Positions 1 through 12,559 of a DNA stretch of 64,000 nucleotides are shown in pieces. The number at the start of each line of letters is the position of its first letter. Within the stretch, counting starts at the first letter, position 1. The stretch covers positions 21,257,917 through 21,321,916 of the forward strand of contig CM046832.1 of the NCBI GenBank assembly GCA_025618425.1, in the 5' to 3' direction. Made by a program: the position numbers and the translations under genes. The stretch is from Heliocidaris tuberculata (taxonomy: Eukaryota; Echinodermata; Echinoidea; Camarodonta; Echinometridae). A model generated the notes under the pieces. The model was not told where the DNA came from, searched no databases, and saw nothing but the letters and a program-made list of their open reading frames with translations.

Positions 1-239
1 GCTGACATGACTTGGTACTTCATATTGCATTGGTTGCCTTTGCAATGGCAAAATGAAGCTTGGACACAAATACCTATTCACATAAAGAAAAGAGAAAGAC
101 AGAGTTACTTCTTATTTGGTTTAAAAAAAAAGAAAAGACATTTTGGTTCTTTCACAAAAAGAAATCAAAGGAAATAACAGTTAAGATTGGAGAACAAATT
201 TCCTCGCTACCTCCAACATCAAAAAAAAAAAATTCTCTT

Positions 240-812
240 AAAGGGCAATCCGACCTTTGTAATAATTTGATTTGCATGCAAGCATAAAAAGTAGAGAAGG
301 AGATTGGTGAAAGTTTGAACAAAATCCGACAAACAATAAGAGAGTTGTGGTTTTTTTCAAGTTGTAATCACTATACATATGGGAATTTCAAATTGGCCCA
401 ATCGGTAGGTTCACTGTTATATAGTGGGGGTCAACTTTCCCATTTGCTCCAGCACACAAAATTACTAAAATGTAAAATTTTCAAAATGTATAACTTCGTA
501 GGATTTTTTTCTTTTTGAAGGACCTATAAAAATGTGCAATATATGGTATTAATATTTTGATAACTGCCCTGAGGGAAAAGGCGCTCTGAATAAAACCAGA
601 ATTTAATGATATTTTAGAGTTTGACATATGGGAGAGTTAACTGTAAATATGTCACAATCGATTTACCAAATTGCCAATTTAAGATTCGCACAGATGTAGA
701 GATCTCATTTTTCAAACATTCATAACTTTCTTATTCTTTGTCGGATTTCTTTCAAACTTTCACCATCCTGTTTCACACAAATAAGTTTTTTTATAAAGGT
801 TGGATTGCCCTT
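240..812. repeat. long imperfect foldback downstream of the gene
   Basis: Left arm 240-450 and right arm about 620-812 are inverted near-copies. Matching blocks include AAGGGCAATCC, GGTGAAAGTTTGAA, AATCCGACAAA and AAATTGGC. No coding potential. Probably a foldback or MITE-like element in the 3' flank; the rest of 1-1445 holds nothing recognised. Confidence 0.7.
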
Positions 813-1445
813 GAACCCTTCCAAGACAATTGCCACATTTTGTGGTTTGGCCCAATAACTTTTGATTCAGAGCCCTTAAGTAAAAAGTAGAAAGAGCAAA
901 AATTTCTGCACAAACTGCATCCACTTTTGTTGCATTACCATATTGCGTTTGATGCCAGGAAATTTAAAAAGGAGAATAAGCTTTAAAATCCTTAAATTGG
1001 CAACACATTGAGAGGTTCAAAATTGCTTTGTTATCCAAACTGGCAATTTGTTCAAATTTTTGAAAAAGTTCCCAACCATCTATATTGTTTTCGAAGACAC
1101 TACATCTTATTAGAACCATGTATCACTAAAAGAAAAATATTATTGTTGCCAATTTGGAGAACAAAATGTGATTAATTTAGCCCCTAAATAATTCCTGTCC
1201 TGAATGGGTTAACAATGTAATAAGACAATGTATATTTCAACAGTTCTGTTATAGCATCAACATTTCCTTATGAATTCCATTCTTCTATTCTACTCCAAAA
1301 GTGACAAATTCAAAGCATCAGCGATAAATTTGAAGACAGGACATTAACAATCATTAAGAAAGAAAAGCCATGAAAGACATATTGGAGACTGTTTGGTTCT
1401 ATTGTGTGTCACAGGTGCAATTCTCAATTTTTAGGGAGAATACAT

Positions 1446-1451
1446 TTTATT
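1446..1451 (-). promoter_or_regulatory. candidate polyadenylation signal AATAAA
   Basis: TTTATT on the plus strand reads AATAAA on the minus strand, about 370 bases after the proposed stop. Position is plausible but the motif is frequent in this AT-rich DNA. Confidence 0.3.
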
Positions 1452-1820
1452 TTAATAGCAGAATTACTTAGTGAAGTATCTGCAATACATTTCATGGTGA
1501 AGAAACTGAATTGCAAATTTAGTTTTTCAGGGTTACCTCATGTAATCTTTCAAGGAATAAGAGCCCTGGAAAGGGCTGGTGAGCTCCGCTAAGAGCTCTG
1601 TGGTTCTCGACGTTTCCACAATTGAAGGTTCACAATTGAAGGCTTTCGGTAACACCATGTGGGAGCCTCTGTGAAAAGGCTGTTGATATATTCTTTCGTG
1701 AAAATAACTCACTTATGAGGCATTTTGGAAAAGGTTTGGAAAAGTGAAAGGAAAGGAAAGAAAGGAAAGAGATAATGGAAAGAGATGATAATGGAATGAA
1801 ATTAAATTAAACACACAAGA

Positions 1821-2072
1821 CTATTTCGGGTATTTGTTTTTGGTGTTTATACACCAAAAATGAAGTGAAATGGAAAGAGGAGAGAGGAAAAAGGAAGGAA
1901 GAGTGATTGGGTTCAGGAAAGTTGTGAGCAAGTCACAGAAGTTTGGAGGGTGTAGTTCTGAAACGAACTGTTTGTATTCCTCTGTAGAGTATTTCTGAAA
2001 GAGAGTTTCCAAACGAAGGTAATCTTTTGGTAAAGGAGTATATCTATCTTGATGTGTTTCGAACACTGTAGT
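1821..2072 (-). CDS. VPS13A: VPS13 exon w68: C-terminal exon with stop
   Basis: Acceptor GAACAG gives phase 0 and [18 protein letters not shown], running open for 83 codons to TAG at 1821-1823. Human VPS13A ends about 17 residues after the same alignment point, so this tail (up to ELHPPNF and a hydrophobic end) is longer and not recognisably conserved. The splice fits, but a different last exon is possible. Confidence 0.55.
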   Translation of the reverse strand, partial: TTVFETHQDRYTPLPKDYLRLETLFQKYSTEEYKQFVSELHPPNFCDLLTTFLNPITLPSFFLSPLSISLHFWCINTKNKYPK

Positions 2073-5000
2073 CTGTTCATCATCAGGAGATTAAATGGTG
2101 TAACCCTGAAAAACTAAACCTACGATTCAGCAGAATTATTGCAGAAATATACAGAAAGAGTCACTAACATGTCGATGGTATAATATTGAGATACATACCT
2201 CTGCAGTTTTCTGATCTAGGATATGAACCAACTTGCCAGGTCCTTGCTTGCCTCTGATCAGACTTCCTAAGCCTCTACCAAACCCTTTACCCAGAGGACT
2301 CTTTCCTTTTGGTGCTTCCTTCTCCTGCAAACAAACAAGCATACAAACAAATATTACTGATCAGACTTTCAAAGCCTCTACCAAACCCTTTATTACCTAT
2401 TGGACTCTTTCTTTTTGGGACTTCATGCTCTTGCGAACTAAAATTAACATACATACATCAAGATATAACAAGTACCAGTGTATTATCTCCATCAGAAAAT
2501 GCACAAAATCCATTTTTTAGTGATTTTTATAATAGCATTTCAAAAGCCACCTGTGCCCTTCAAATCTTCAGCTTTATTTTAGACTTTCTGGAAGATGTTA
2601 TCCATCATTGGGAAATGATACAAATGATACAGTGGTTCTTTTAAGTGACTTACCATCAACAAATTTGAGTTTAAAACCTTCATTCTTATACCAATATAAA
2701 ATCTAGGCATTTCATCTCTGTTTGTTTCTCTGAACCCAGGCATATAATAAGTGGTTTCGTTGAAAGAATACATTTCTTCAATTATTTGGCCTCTTTAAGA
2801 CTAAAACTAAGAAGATAATAATTATTCTTTGAAGAATGACTGAAAATAAACAGCATTTCAAAAGTTGAAATCTGTAAATCACTAAAGCATGCTTCCTTTA
2901 CACTTTTATATACCGGTAACACTATGATGGATGTAGCAATGCCAGACTTTATATTCCATAATTAATGGTACTTTTAGGTTCTTATGCAGTTTACAAGAAT
3001 GCAAACCACTTGACTTACCTTTGGTTCAATGAGAATGCCCTTTTCAGTGAACTTTGGTAGTTCTTTGAGGTTGATGTACAGGAACTCAAACTCAACATTC
3101 CATTGGCCAAGCATGTCTCCTCGTGACGTGTAGATCACACGTCTAATAAGATGACAAAACATAAAAATATGATATTATATGGCAACGCAATCATACAGAT
3201 CTCTGCTGACTGGGGTATACAATATGCAGCCAGTTTGTAAGGTGAACATTTATATGTGACGGTTACTGCCTAACTGGGTAGTGTTGTATAGTATGCAAGG
3301 ACAAGGCATGAACTCATATGCTCAATATTTCTAGTCCCTTTTCAATTATACTATTATTTGTACATGAAAGAAGTGAATATAATGCAATTTGATTACTATA
3401 AGAACATTAATTGAATTAATCTGAAAGAATTAAAACTCTATTAAAATTGAAAATAAATTCTAGTAGAATTACATGCACACAACTAAATTAGAAAAAAGAA
3501 AAGAAAAGAAAAGAACATCACAGTATTTGTATGCTCAATTGGTAAAAAAATTTGAAAGCACAATAATCCCTTGCTCCTGAAGGTATGTTCCAAGGTTATT
3601 GATGAACCTTTCACATGAATTTAATGTTTCACAAAATATCCTAATAACAATGCTCCAATATGATACACCAGACTCAAAAGGGGCATTAGCCAATATTACA
3701 TGCTTCCAAATGTAGTTTGAAAAACAGTTTTATCAGATTTGTATGGTTCACGACAACAGTTTTTCATGTTTCAACGGTAATCTTGCTTACTTGTCTGTAG
3801 CAAGGAGGTAGCTCTTCTTGTCAGCTGTAACCTGCATGTGTGCTATGTATTCCTCTGTTTGAGCATACTTCCCTTTGTCTACCTGGAGGAGGAGAGAGTT
3901 GCCTAGAGCCATAGACTTGTTGTAGGCCCTGATGATACCGTCTGAACCGATGTAGCGAGGTTCACGCAGCTTGTGAATTTCTACCTCGGATTCTGCAACC
4001 CTGTGGACAAAGGAAATCACTATCATAGTTACATACATCATAGTTACAAATTCAACTTGAATTATTCATGTACTAATTACCATTTACCTCTGACAGCTTG
4101 TGCAGTAAGACAAACATTTGGACAAAATAATGTGAATATTAAGTCAGCCAAGCTGGTGAATAGTTTAGAAGTAACTGACTACCTTTCATCAATCAATCTG
4201 TTAATAAAGTCAATGTTCTTTTTAGTAATAAGTAATAATATTAATAATAATATTGACATGCATGATGTATGAGTGATGCAAAGATTTCTCAGTTATACAT
4301 GTATTTATTATCTCTTTTTTTATAAATCAAAATTGTTGCTTCACCACAATAATTTATACAGCTCCTCTGTACAAATGGAAATTGGAACTTTCATAGATTT
4401 TATGCCAATATGACCAAACCATACTCTCCTAATGTACAGTATGTCTTTCAGCAAATTCACAGCAACACTGTAAATCTAAGTGTGAAAAATGTATCCATAT
4501 GACGATTATACTACTGATACCTGTAATTTTCAAATAAGAAATAACATACAATTAGAATCATTACTAGATCTTACCTTCTGATTCCTTCAAAGGTACCGCT
4601 GGCAAAGTCAATGATACCTCCCGTAGGCTTGGCTACTACCCCAGCCAGACCCTTGCCTACACCCTTGAAGAATCCCTTGGCACCTTCCTTCTTGGCCCCT
4701 TCAAATGGGTTCTTCACTACACCACTCACACCCTCATAGAAACCCTGTAAGGATTCAATAAAAAGAATGGGAATTAAGTTCATTACTAAAAATAATTCGA
4801 AATGCAATGTATTTCCATTAAACTAGAATCACATTGGATTTTAAATTCTGTATAAAACACAGAATTAGTAGTTCCCAACTACTAAAAGTAATGCCAAATT
4901 TCATGATAAATGATGACAGGACCCTTGCTACCTCTAACCAAACCCTTCTAGAATGTATAGCAGGTCTTTGATTGCTGGCTTGTTGTCTACGAGCAGTTTG

Positions 5001-8000
5001 AGGTATCCTTATTACTGTTCTGAATTGTATACACACTTACCATGACAAGACCCTTGCCACCTCTGGCCAAACCCTCCTGGAATGTAGCAGGTCTTTGGTT
5101 GATAGCTTGTTGTCTCTTACGCTTGTAATCCTCATCCATGGTGAGAGCTGCCAGACCCTTGCCTAAGGTTCCTGTGATTCGAGATACAGCACCTGCCGCT
5201 CCACCTAAAATAATGTGAAAAACACATGTATGGTCAGTAGATTGGTATTCTACAAACTTCTTTTAGTCTCTCATTAAGCAGTCATTTTTTAAGAAGTCTT
5301 ACAATTATATCTACCAAGGAACTAACTCTCACGTCTCGAAGGTCAAAGCAGCTGCTGTTGACAACTTGAGACCTTAGGTCTTAAAGAGTTACACACAAAG
5401 GTATGAAGCATGCAGATGAAAACTCAAAGGAAGTTGTACATACCAACAGCATGACCAAAGAGACTCCTCATGCCAAGAGCTACTCCCTCAGCAAACTCCT
5501 CTGGACCTTGCACAATACCCTGGTCAAAAAGCAAATAAATTCTTGAGTTGTGTGTTTCATCCATGATTCAAATGTAAACAAATTCCCCCAAAACATGAAA
5601 ATGTAATACACAAAGACAATTTCAAAAAAGATAATCAAAACAAATTCATTTGAAAAATTACAGGAATGAAAAAAAAAGATGTCACAGAGGGAGAGATAAG
5701 TCAAAATCCAACAAGCCTCAAATCAACATGATCTGATGCAGCCATCTCCTGTACACCCCAAAATATAAAAAAATAAATTCTATGGAAAAGGTTTAAATCA
5801 ATTTGACACTGCATATAAAGATGTGCTGAAATATACCCCAGTTGAATATAAAGCAGCATAACAAGGAAGCTAAAGTTTAGTGAAAATGAACACTCACCTG
5901 GTAGGGTTCATAGAAGAGGTCCTTGACACCTGTTCCTACTCCCCTGACAAAACCAAACGGATTACCAATCACATCCAGACCCAGAACAAGAACATACAGT
6001 TGTTTGATGGCCTGATTGGAGTAATGACGTACTACCTCAGAGGATAGCTGCTCTGGGCTGTAGAACTGGTACTCTCTCTCAAAGAAACCAAGCCTGATGG
6101 GAGGGGGTAATAAAAAGCATTCAAAATCATCTGAAAATGACTGCTTCTAAACATTCAACAGTTTCCTTTTCCTTTCCTCCCCAAAAATGCTCACTTCAAG
6201 TCTGGTGTCGCAAATTTCATAAGAAATTATTTGAATCAAATAGTTATACATGCGGTCCTGTTATAGTGAAGTATGCATGACAAGACAAATCAGTTTTCAT
6301 AAGCAAATACTCAATTAAAAAACATTGGGATTTTTTAAGATAGGATTATGTATATTTACTTTTCTCTTATGTGGTATCATAGGACCATAATTTCAAAGTT
6401 TGTAATGTAATGCTGTTCAGTTTCTCTACTGGTTTCAGGAAGATTTAATATACTTCAGTACTATCCCCAATGATACTCACTTGAAGATGACATCATCCAC
6501 ATTGGTCAGAGTGACTCCAACACTCTGCAGGAGGAGGTTGAGGGCGTTCTGACGAGCATTGGCTCGAGCACTCAACAGAGACTTGTCCTCCTTTCCGGTC
6601 TCAGACAAGGAGAAACTCACATGGATCTAAATGAATAAAAGATAACTCTTGAGTCTGAATCTTTCCATGTATAAACATGTCTCAATATTTCTACATCAAT
6701 TAGAAAGAGAGACACAGAAAGAGAGAGAGGGAGAGAAATAGAGGAAGAGAGAGAGGAAGAGGAGAGGGAGAGAGAGAGAAAAAAGGAAAAAACTGCCTAC
6801 ATATATTCTATTCTATTCTGAAGTGTTTCACCACAGTTTTCATCATCTCCACAAGTCATCATTAAATAGAATTTGTCCCATGGAAGATTCACAAATATTT
6901 AGCTATGCCAAAAATATTTCCAGCAAAATCAATGAAACATGTACCATGTGACTATGAAACCTTCATTAAAACATTACTGGCTTAGACATAGTCAGCTGCC
7001 TACCGAGAGAATCAAATACTTGTATTTACTTGTATTGCTGTGAATGAAATACTACATACCTTGAGTGGAGAGAGATGGAAGGAGTCATAGAAGTTGAAGT
7101 CTTTAGCCAATGCAACCTTGACATACTCAGCATCAGCTAACTCTAATCTCAACAGCTCCTTGTCCAACTCTAGCAGAGCAACCTGTAAAAAAAACACACA
7201 CCAAAACAGAATATCAAATATCTTATTCACACACAGTATGATGTACAAAATTGGACTCATCACCTTCTTGAAGATTTGTGTAAAGTTTATACCAATACCA
7301 ATAAATGAATTAACAAACTTCAGTAGTTCATGAGAATCTCATATCTGAACAAAGACTATTAATCAGTGCAAGCAAATCAATAAGTGATGACAGTGAGCTG
7401 GAAAAACTATGTAGAAAATATCTTTATTTACAAACATTTCCAAACACTTTTAAGACATCATTCCTGTATGAAAATGGATTTGAAAAATGACATACAGCAT
7501 TGTGTAATCCAAAAGGGCATCAATAAAGATTTATTTTCTTCCCAATATCCACAACAACAAAAAAAATCCTACTTTTACTGCATTGCCCTATTTTTCTCCT
7601 TTCAAATTAACAAGAATTTGCTGTTATTCAGTTTTGAATTGGTAAGTATGATTTGATATTGAAGACCAGAACAAAGCATATTGATAAGACATTGATACAC
7701 ACATTATATGTACCACAAGATTGCATAGTGATTCATAAAACAATCTTGTGGGGTTGTAAGAAAGTTCCTACTGACCCTATCAATGATTTGTTCTTCATCT
7801 GACTGGAAGATGGCTACTACATTGGCCAGGAAACCCATGTCTAACTTGACAGCCATCTCTTGAACCAAGAGTTTGAGATACTTGATCTGTTTGACAGTAC
7901 TGTACTCTGAGAAACGAACCATCATGCTGAACTCAAGGAGCTGCTTGGGAGCTGAGGATGATAAAGAGATAAAAATAGATTGTAAATGGTTGGGATAAAA

Positions 8001-10128
8001 TCAAGCAACAATGAAAATATGGCTCAAAGAGATAAAGAGATAAAAATAGATTGTAAATGGTTGGGATAAAATCAAGCAACAATGAAAATATGGCTCAAAG
8101 GTAAAACTTCAAAACACAAAAAGAAAGTGAAAGGAAAATGTTTCATATAACTTAACAAAACATGCATAAAGGATAGTTTAATATTACAAGGTACGTGTCT
8201 CTAAAACAAGAAATAAAGTTACGTTACAATGAAAACAAAAATACGAATTCATTTCCAATTAATGCATTAAAATGGAAATTAGATATGAATGTTGCAGATG
8301 CAAACAGCACAAAAACATTTAGAAGAATATAGGAGTGAGAAAATGTGAAGGATAAAATTAGAGACAGTGGTATCAAAACTATACAAGCTTGACTTGAATT
8401 AAAACAGAAGACGCCCAGGTAGACATCAAAGAAAATTCTCTATGTGAAAGACAACATACCACTCTCAGCGGCGACAGTCTTAGGGAGGGGTACAGGAACC
8501 ACAGGAGTAGGGAAAATAGCAGCAGGCATCTGATTATCCACCTGAAGTCTGTTGATGGTGAGATGGAGCTGGAGCTGATGGCTGGAGGTACGCACCTGGG
8601 CCCAGATACCGGAGTGGTAGGTACGTCTCAGCTGCTGTTTCTTGGGAGCTAGCATCAGCATACGCCCATAGTCAACCTGTGAATAAACCAAGATGATTGA
8701 TGAGCTAGAAAATGGAGGTTTATTTTATCCTAAAAGCTTTCTCATGGCAATATTAATGGAAATTTATCATATTTGCCAGTGCCTGAACTCTTTTTTTTTA
8801 GCCAAGATATCCTTAAAAAAGAGAGAAAAAAAAAAGGGAATACTGTTAAATTATCATTGTGACAAAAAGATGGGATAACTTCCCATTTTTTAAATATGAC
8901 AGTCTGAAAATAAAATATAAATTAGACCTTCAAATCAAGGTGTCTGATAGAATTGTCCTTAAACATCAAAGCTTGAGGTTTGAAGCATAATGTACACTCC
9001 ATCTAGAAACAAAGTTTTCATATCATCCTGTCACATTTTCTTACAGGTTTTCATTGGGGATAATGAAGTATCAAACTCCAAAGAAACAAACATTTCATAT
9101 CATTTCTAATGATGCTGTCAAATGTTTCTTTGTGAATCATTACAATTTCTGCTGGTAACATCGGATTTCTCTTCAATGTTCTCTTCCAACTGAGATGTTT
9201 TGATCACTGAAAGAGCTCTTCTGATTCTATTTAACTAATCTTTCATTCCTTAGCTTACCTCCATGCCATGGTCTAGTTTGTAGACCCTTGGTGGTAGATC
9301 CTTCTGATCACTAGCATCTAATCCTGCCTTTACAAAGCCTTCTTCTAAGATCTTCATCTCCTTCACACTCAGATCCTTGTATCGACGACGCACCTTGTTC
9401 TGCCAGATGATCCCGGAGCTGTCAATTACGGACAAAAAACTCATCATTACAACTTTAAAGAGAAGTTTGAGTTTTGGGAAAGGTGAAAAATAATTTGTGA
9501 GCTTTCTCATTTCTTTTATGTCAGTTTGGAAGAATGCCATAGTAAAAATGTCTCCTGAAAAGGACTGCTCTTCAAATGCTCTCATATTCAAAATATGACG
9601 AGAAATAACTGAAGTGTTTGGGCCGAACGTTCATGCCATATGTGTGTGAGATTTGGCCAGTTTCTTATCATTTTGATGATTCAAAAACCTCACAGTATAA
9701 ATCAATTCTATGTAGACATGATGAAAATTTCCCATTTGCTTTGAGACGGATTCTTCCACAATGAAATCGCATGACCAGGGGAGCGTTTCATGAAAGGAAG
9801 TTGTCGGATATTTTATCCGACAACTGTTATAAGCTACTGAAATCCTTGCATCTGATTGGTTGAGAGCAAATTTGTCGGATAGAATATCTGACAAGTCCTT
9901 TCATGAAACGCCCCCCAGAACTCAACTTATTGAACTCTCTGTCTGCTGGGAACCCATTCACTGGACTGCCAAATTGTTTGGTATATAATGTTTCATAAAC
10001 AATGTATGTGTTTAACAAGACTTGTCTTAAGCAGTCCATTGCATGTTCCGAAAAGTGACCATTTTCATTTTCAATTAAATTTCAATTTAAAGTCCAATAT
10101 TGGAAATTTGTTTTGCTCACAATGACAA

Positions 10129-10171
<43 letters not shown>

Positions 10172-12513
10172 ACTTACAAGACATAGACATTCTCAGAATA
10201 TTTAAGTTTACCAGAATGCATATAAACATAATATGGAAACAGTGGGTGATTTTCATTTTTCATTATTTGTTTCACTTCTAGAATGGTTTTTGATTCGCAT
10301 GCTTCTTGAGATTCTGAATTTCACTAGATACCTATTCCAATTCTACTGAAATTATGTAACCCTTAATATGTTTCATAACAATTATTTGTAAAGCTACAAA
10401 GGAATAAAAAATAATGCTTGCATTTCATATAACAAGGGTACCATATAACCACATACCTGATGAGACCAATATAGGCTACTTCTGTTCTTGAGATATTGTT
10501 GACAAGTGAAAGACCAATGCCTGGAAGAGAGACTACCAACTCCAAATCAGGCTGTTCCAGCTCAGCAGCCTATAAAGTAAAGATCAAATGAGAGGTGAAA
10601 GGAATGAGTGTTACACTGTCTGAGGAAAAGCTCTGGGCACTGACCATCAAATGTCTATTCTCCATCAGTCAAAATACAGATTTTGAACATTTTTATTAAA
10701 AACACAAATTCACTGAGACAGGGACTTATATTTACATTCCCTCTTCATCCTACCAAAATGTTAGAATGACACTGTTTTAGCTTATAAATTACTTGACATG
10801 CCCAACAGAGTGATGGTAGTTTATCAACACCATGTGATCATTATCACTTCACAATCAAATGTACATGAATTACTAGAATTGTAATATTGGAATTGCTTTT
10901 TGGGGGGTCTCCTCCTATAAAACAACTCTATGCAAGCAATAAGAAAGATTTTTTTGAATATGGAAGACCTACCTGCTGTGCCTTGGTAGCGATAGCTAGA
11001 TCTTCGGTGAAAAGGATGACTCTACCAGTTCCATTCAAGAATGATACCCAGTACAACATCTTCTTGTTGGCCTGCTTCACTTCTCCAATGCCATCCTATC
11101 AATAGTAAAATTATTGAAACTAAGTTACGACCACACTTTTGATATTGCTGAGACAGGGTAAACAAGATGAATATGACTGCATCTCCTACATGCCTCTGTC
11201 TAAAATCAGTTTAGTTCATGGCTCAAACTGTTCTTGAAATATTGTGATAACAAAAATAAAAAGCCTACAATTACATGTTAATCTTTTCTCCTTTGACCTT
11301 TGACCTAACAACCCAAAAGTCTGATCACTTTATGTCCTCCTAGTCATGCAAACATAATGCCTCCGGTACCACCTTTGGTTGGCGGAGGCATAAAAATGAC
11401 AATTCTATCCGAGAGAGCTACTTTGAGTCAGAGTATCATATTCAAAATTTTCACGTTTTGCAACACATGGACAAAATTAAATCTACTTCCTAATGGTGGC
11501 TTGTTTTTCATTTAAGGAGACTACTTACATTGGAAAAATTGCCCTAAACATCCATCTATTCTTTTTGTTATATTGCAGCAACTATCATACAACATGCAAT
11601 CACAAGGCAGAGACAAATTTTAGGTTCTGAAGGAACAGTGTGACTTAATTCATCTCTTGTTGTGTTAGTAATTGACAAAGGTAGATCGATGTTTTATCAG
11701 CTGATGAATGATAAATGCACATGTACTTTTCTATCTATAGAAAAGTTCATGACAAGAGCAAGTCTAATTACTTTATTGAGATAAATGGACACACAATACA
11801 AGGTTACACATTGATAAATGGAACAAAGAATCCACAAATTCATCTTTATCATTATCACCAGTGCAATATCCTACTGGCTTTGTTTGGATGGATGTCACCC
11901 TTTAGCCTCATACCTGTACTTTCATGCTGTACATATTAATGGTAAGAAAACCACATACAACAAAATTAACATAAACTCAAAGTTACTCGGTAAGAGAGTA
12001 TATGGGCCACAACTATTAAACAGAATCATGTTTATCAATTACTACATTTATGCATGCATATCTATTTTTCCACACCAACTCCATAAAACTTAAACTAACA
12101 CCATAACCTACACCATGTGAGGAATATTCTTAAACTAACTGGTTTTGCAAATCAAAATAACAAAATCATATGCCATGCTCTTTTACTAACTTTTACTTGG
12201 TTTACTTCATAATACTTGTCAATGAAACCATCTCCCAACAGCCAATCTGATTTTAGCCTGAGGCTATAATCTTTACCCAACCAGAGGGCCAAATACCTCT
12301 ATATAAAATTTCAACAAACCTTATCAGGCATCTTGCTCATCTACTCAAACATTAGGAGAGAGAAGTTGTACCCCAAATTAAAATAAAAAAGTTCATTTTA
12401 TAATCATATTCAAGTATCTGGCAATGTCATGCAAGAACATTGTCATCACACTGACCACAGAGAGAGAGAGAAGAGAGAGAGAGGGGGGGGGGGGGGGAGA
12501 AAAAAGAGAAAGA

Positions 12514-12559
<46 letters not shown>

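Noticed and set aside
2656..2686. Possible micro-exon ([10 protein letters not shown] or VLNSNLLM readings) between w66 and w67
   Set aside because: A good GTAAGT donor is present, but the natural 31-base version breaks the phase and w66 joins w67 directly in phase 0 with good alignment. The 24-base version keeps phase but has no homology support.
7711..7752. Small hairpin CCACAAGATTG..CAATCTTGTGG next to exon w58
   Set aside because: Eleven-base stem only, 24 bases beyond the donor; may be chance, no family relatives seen.
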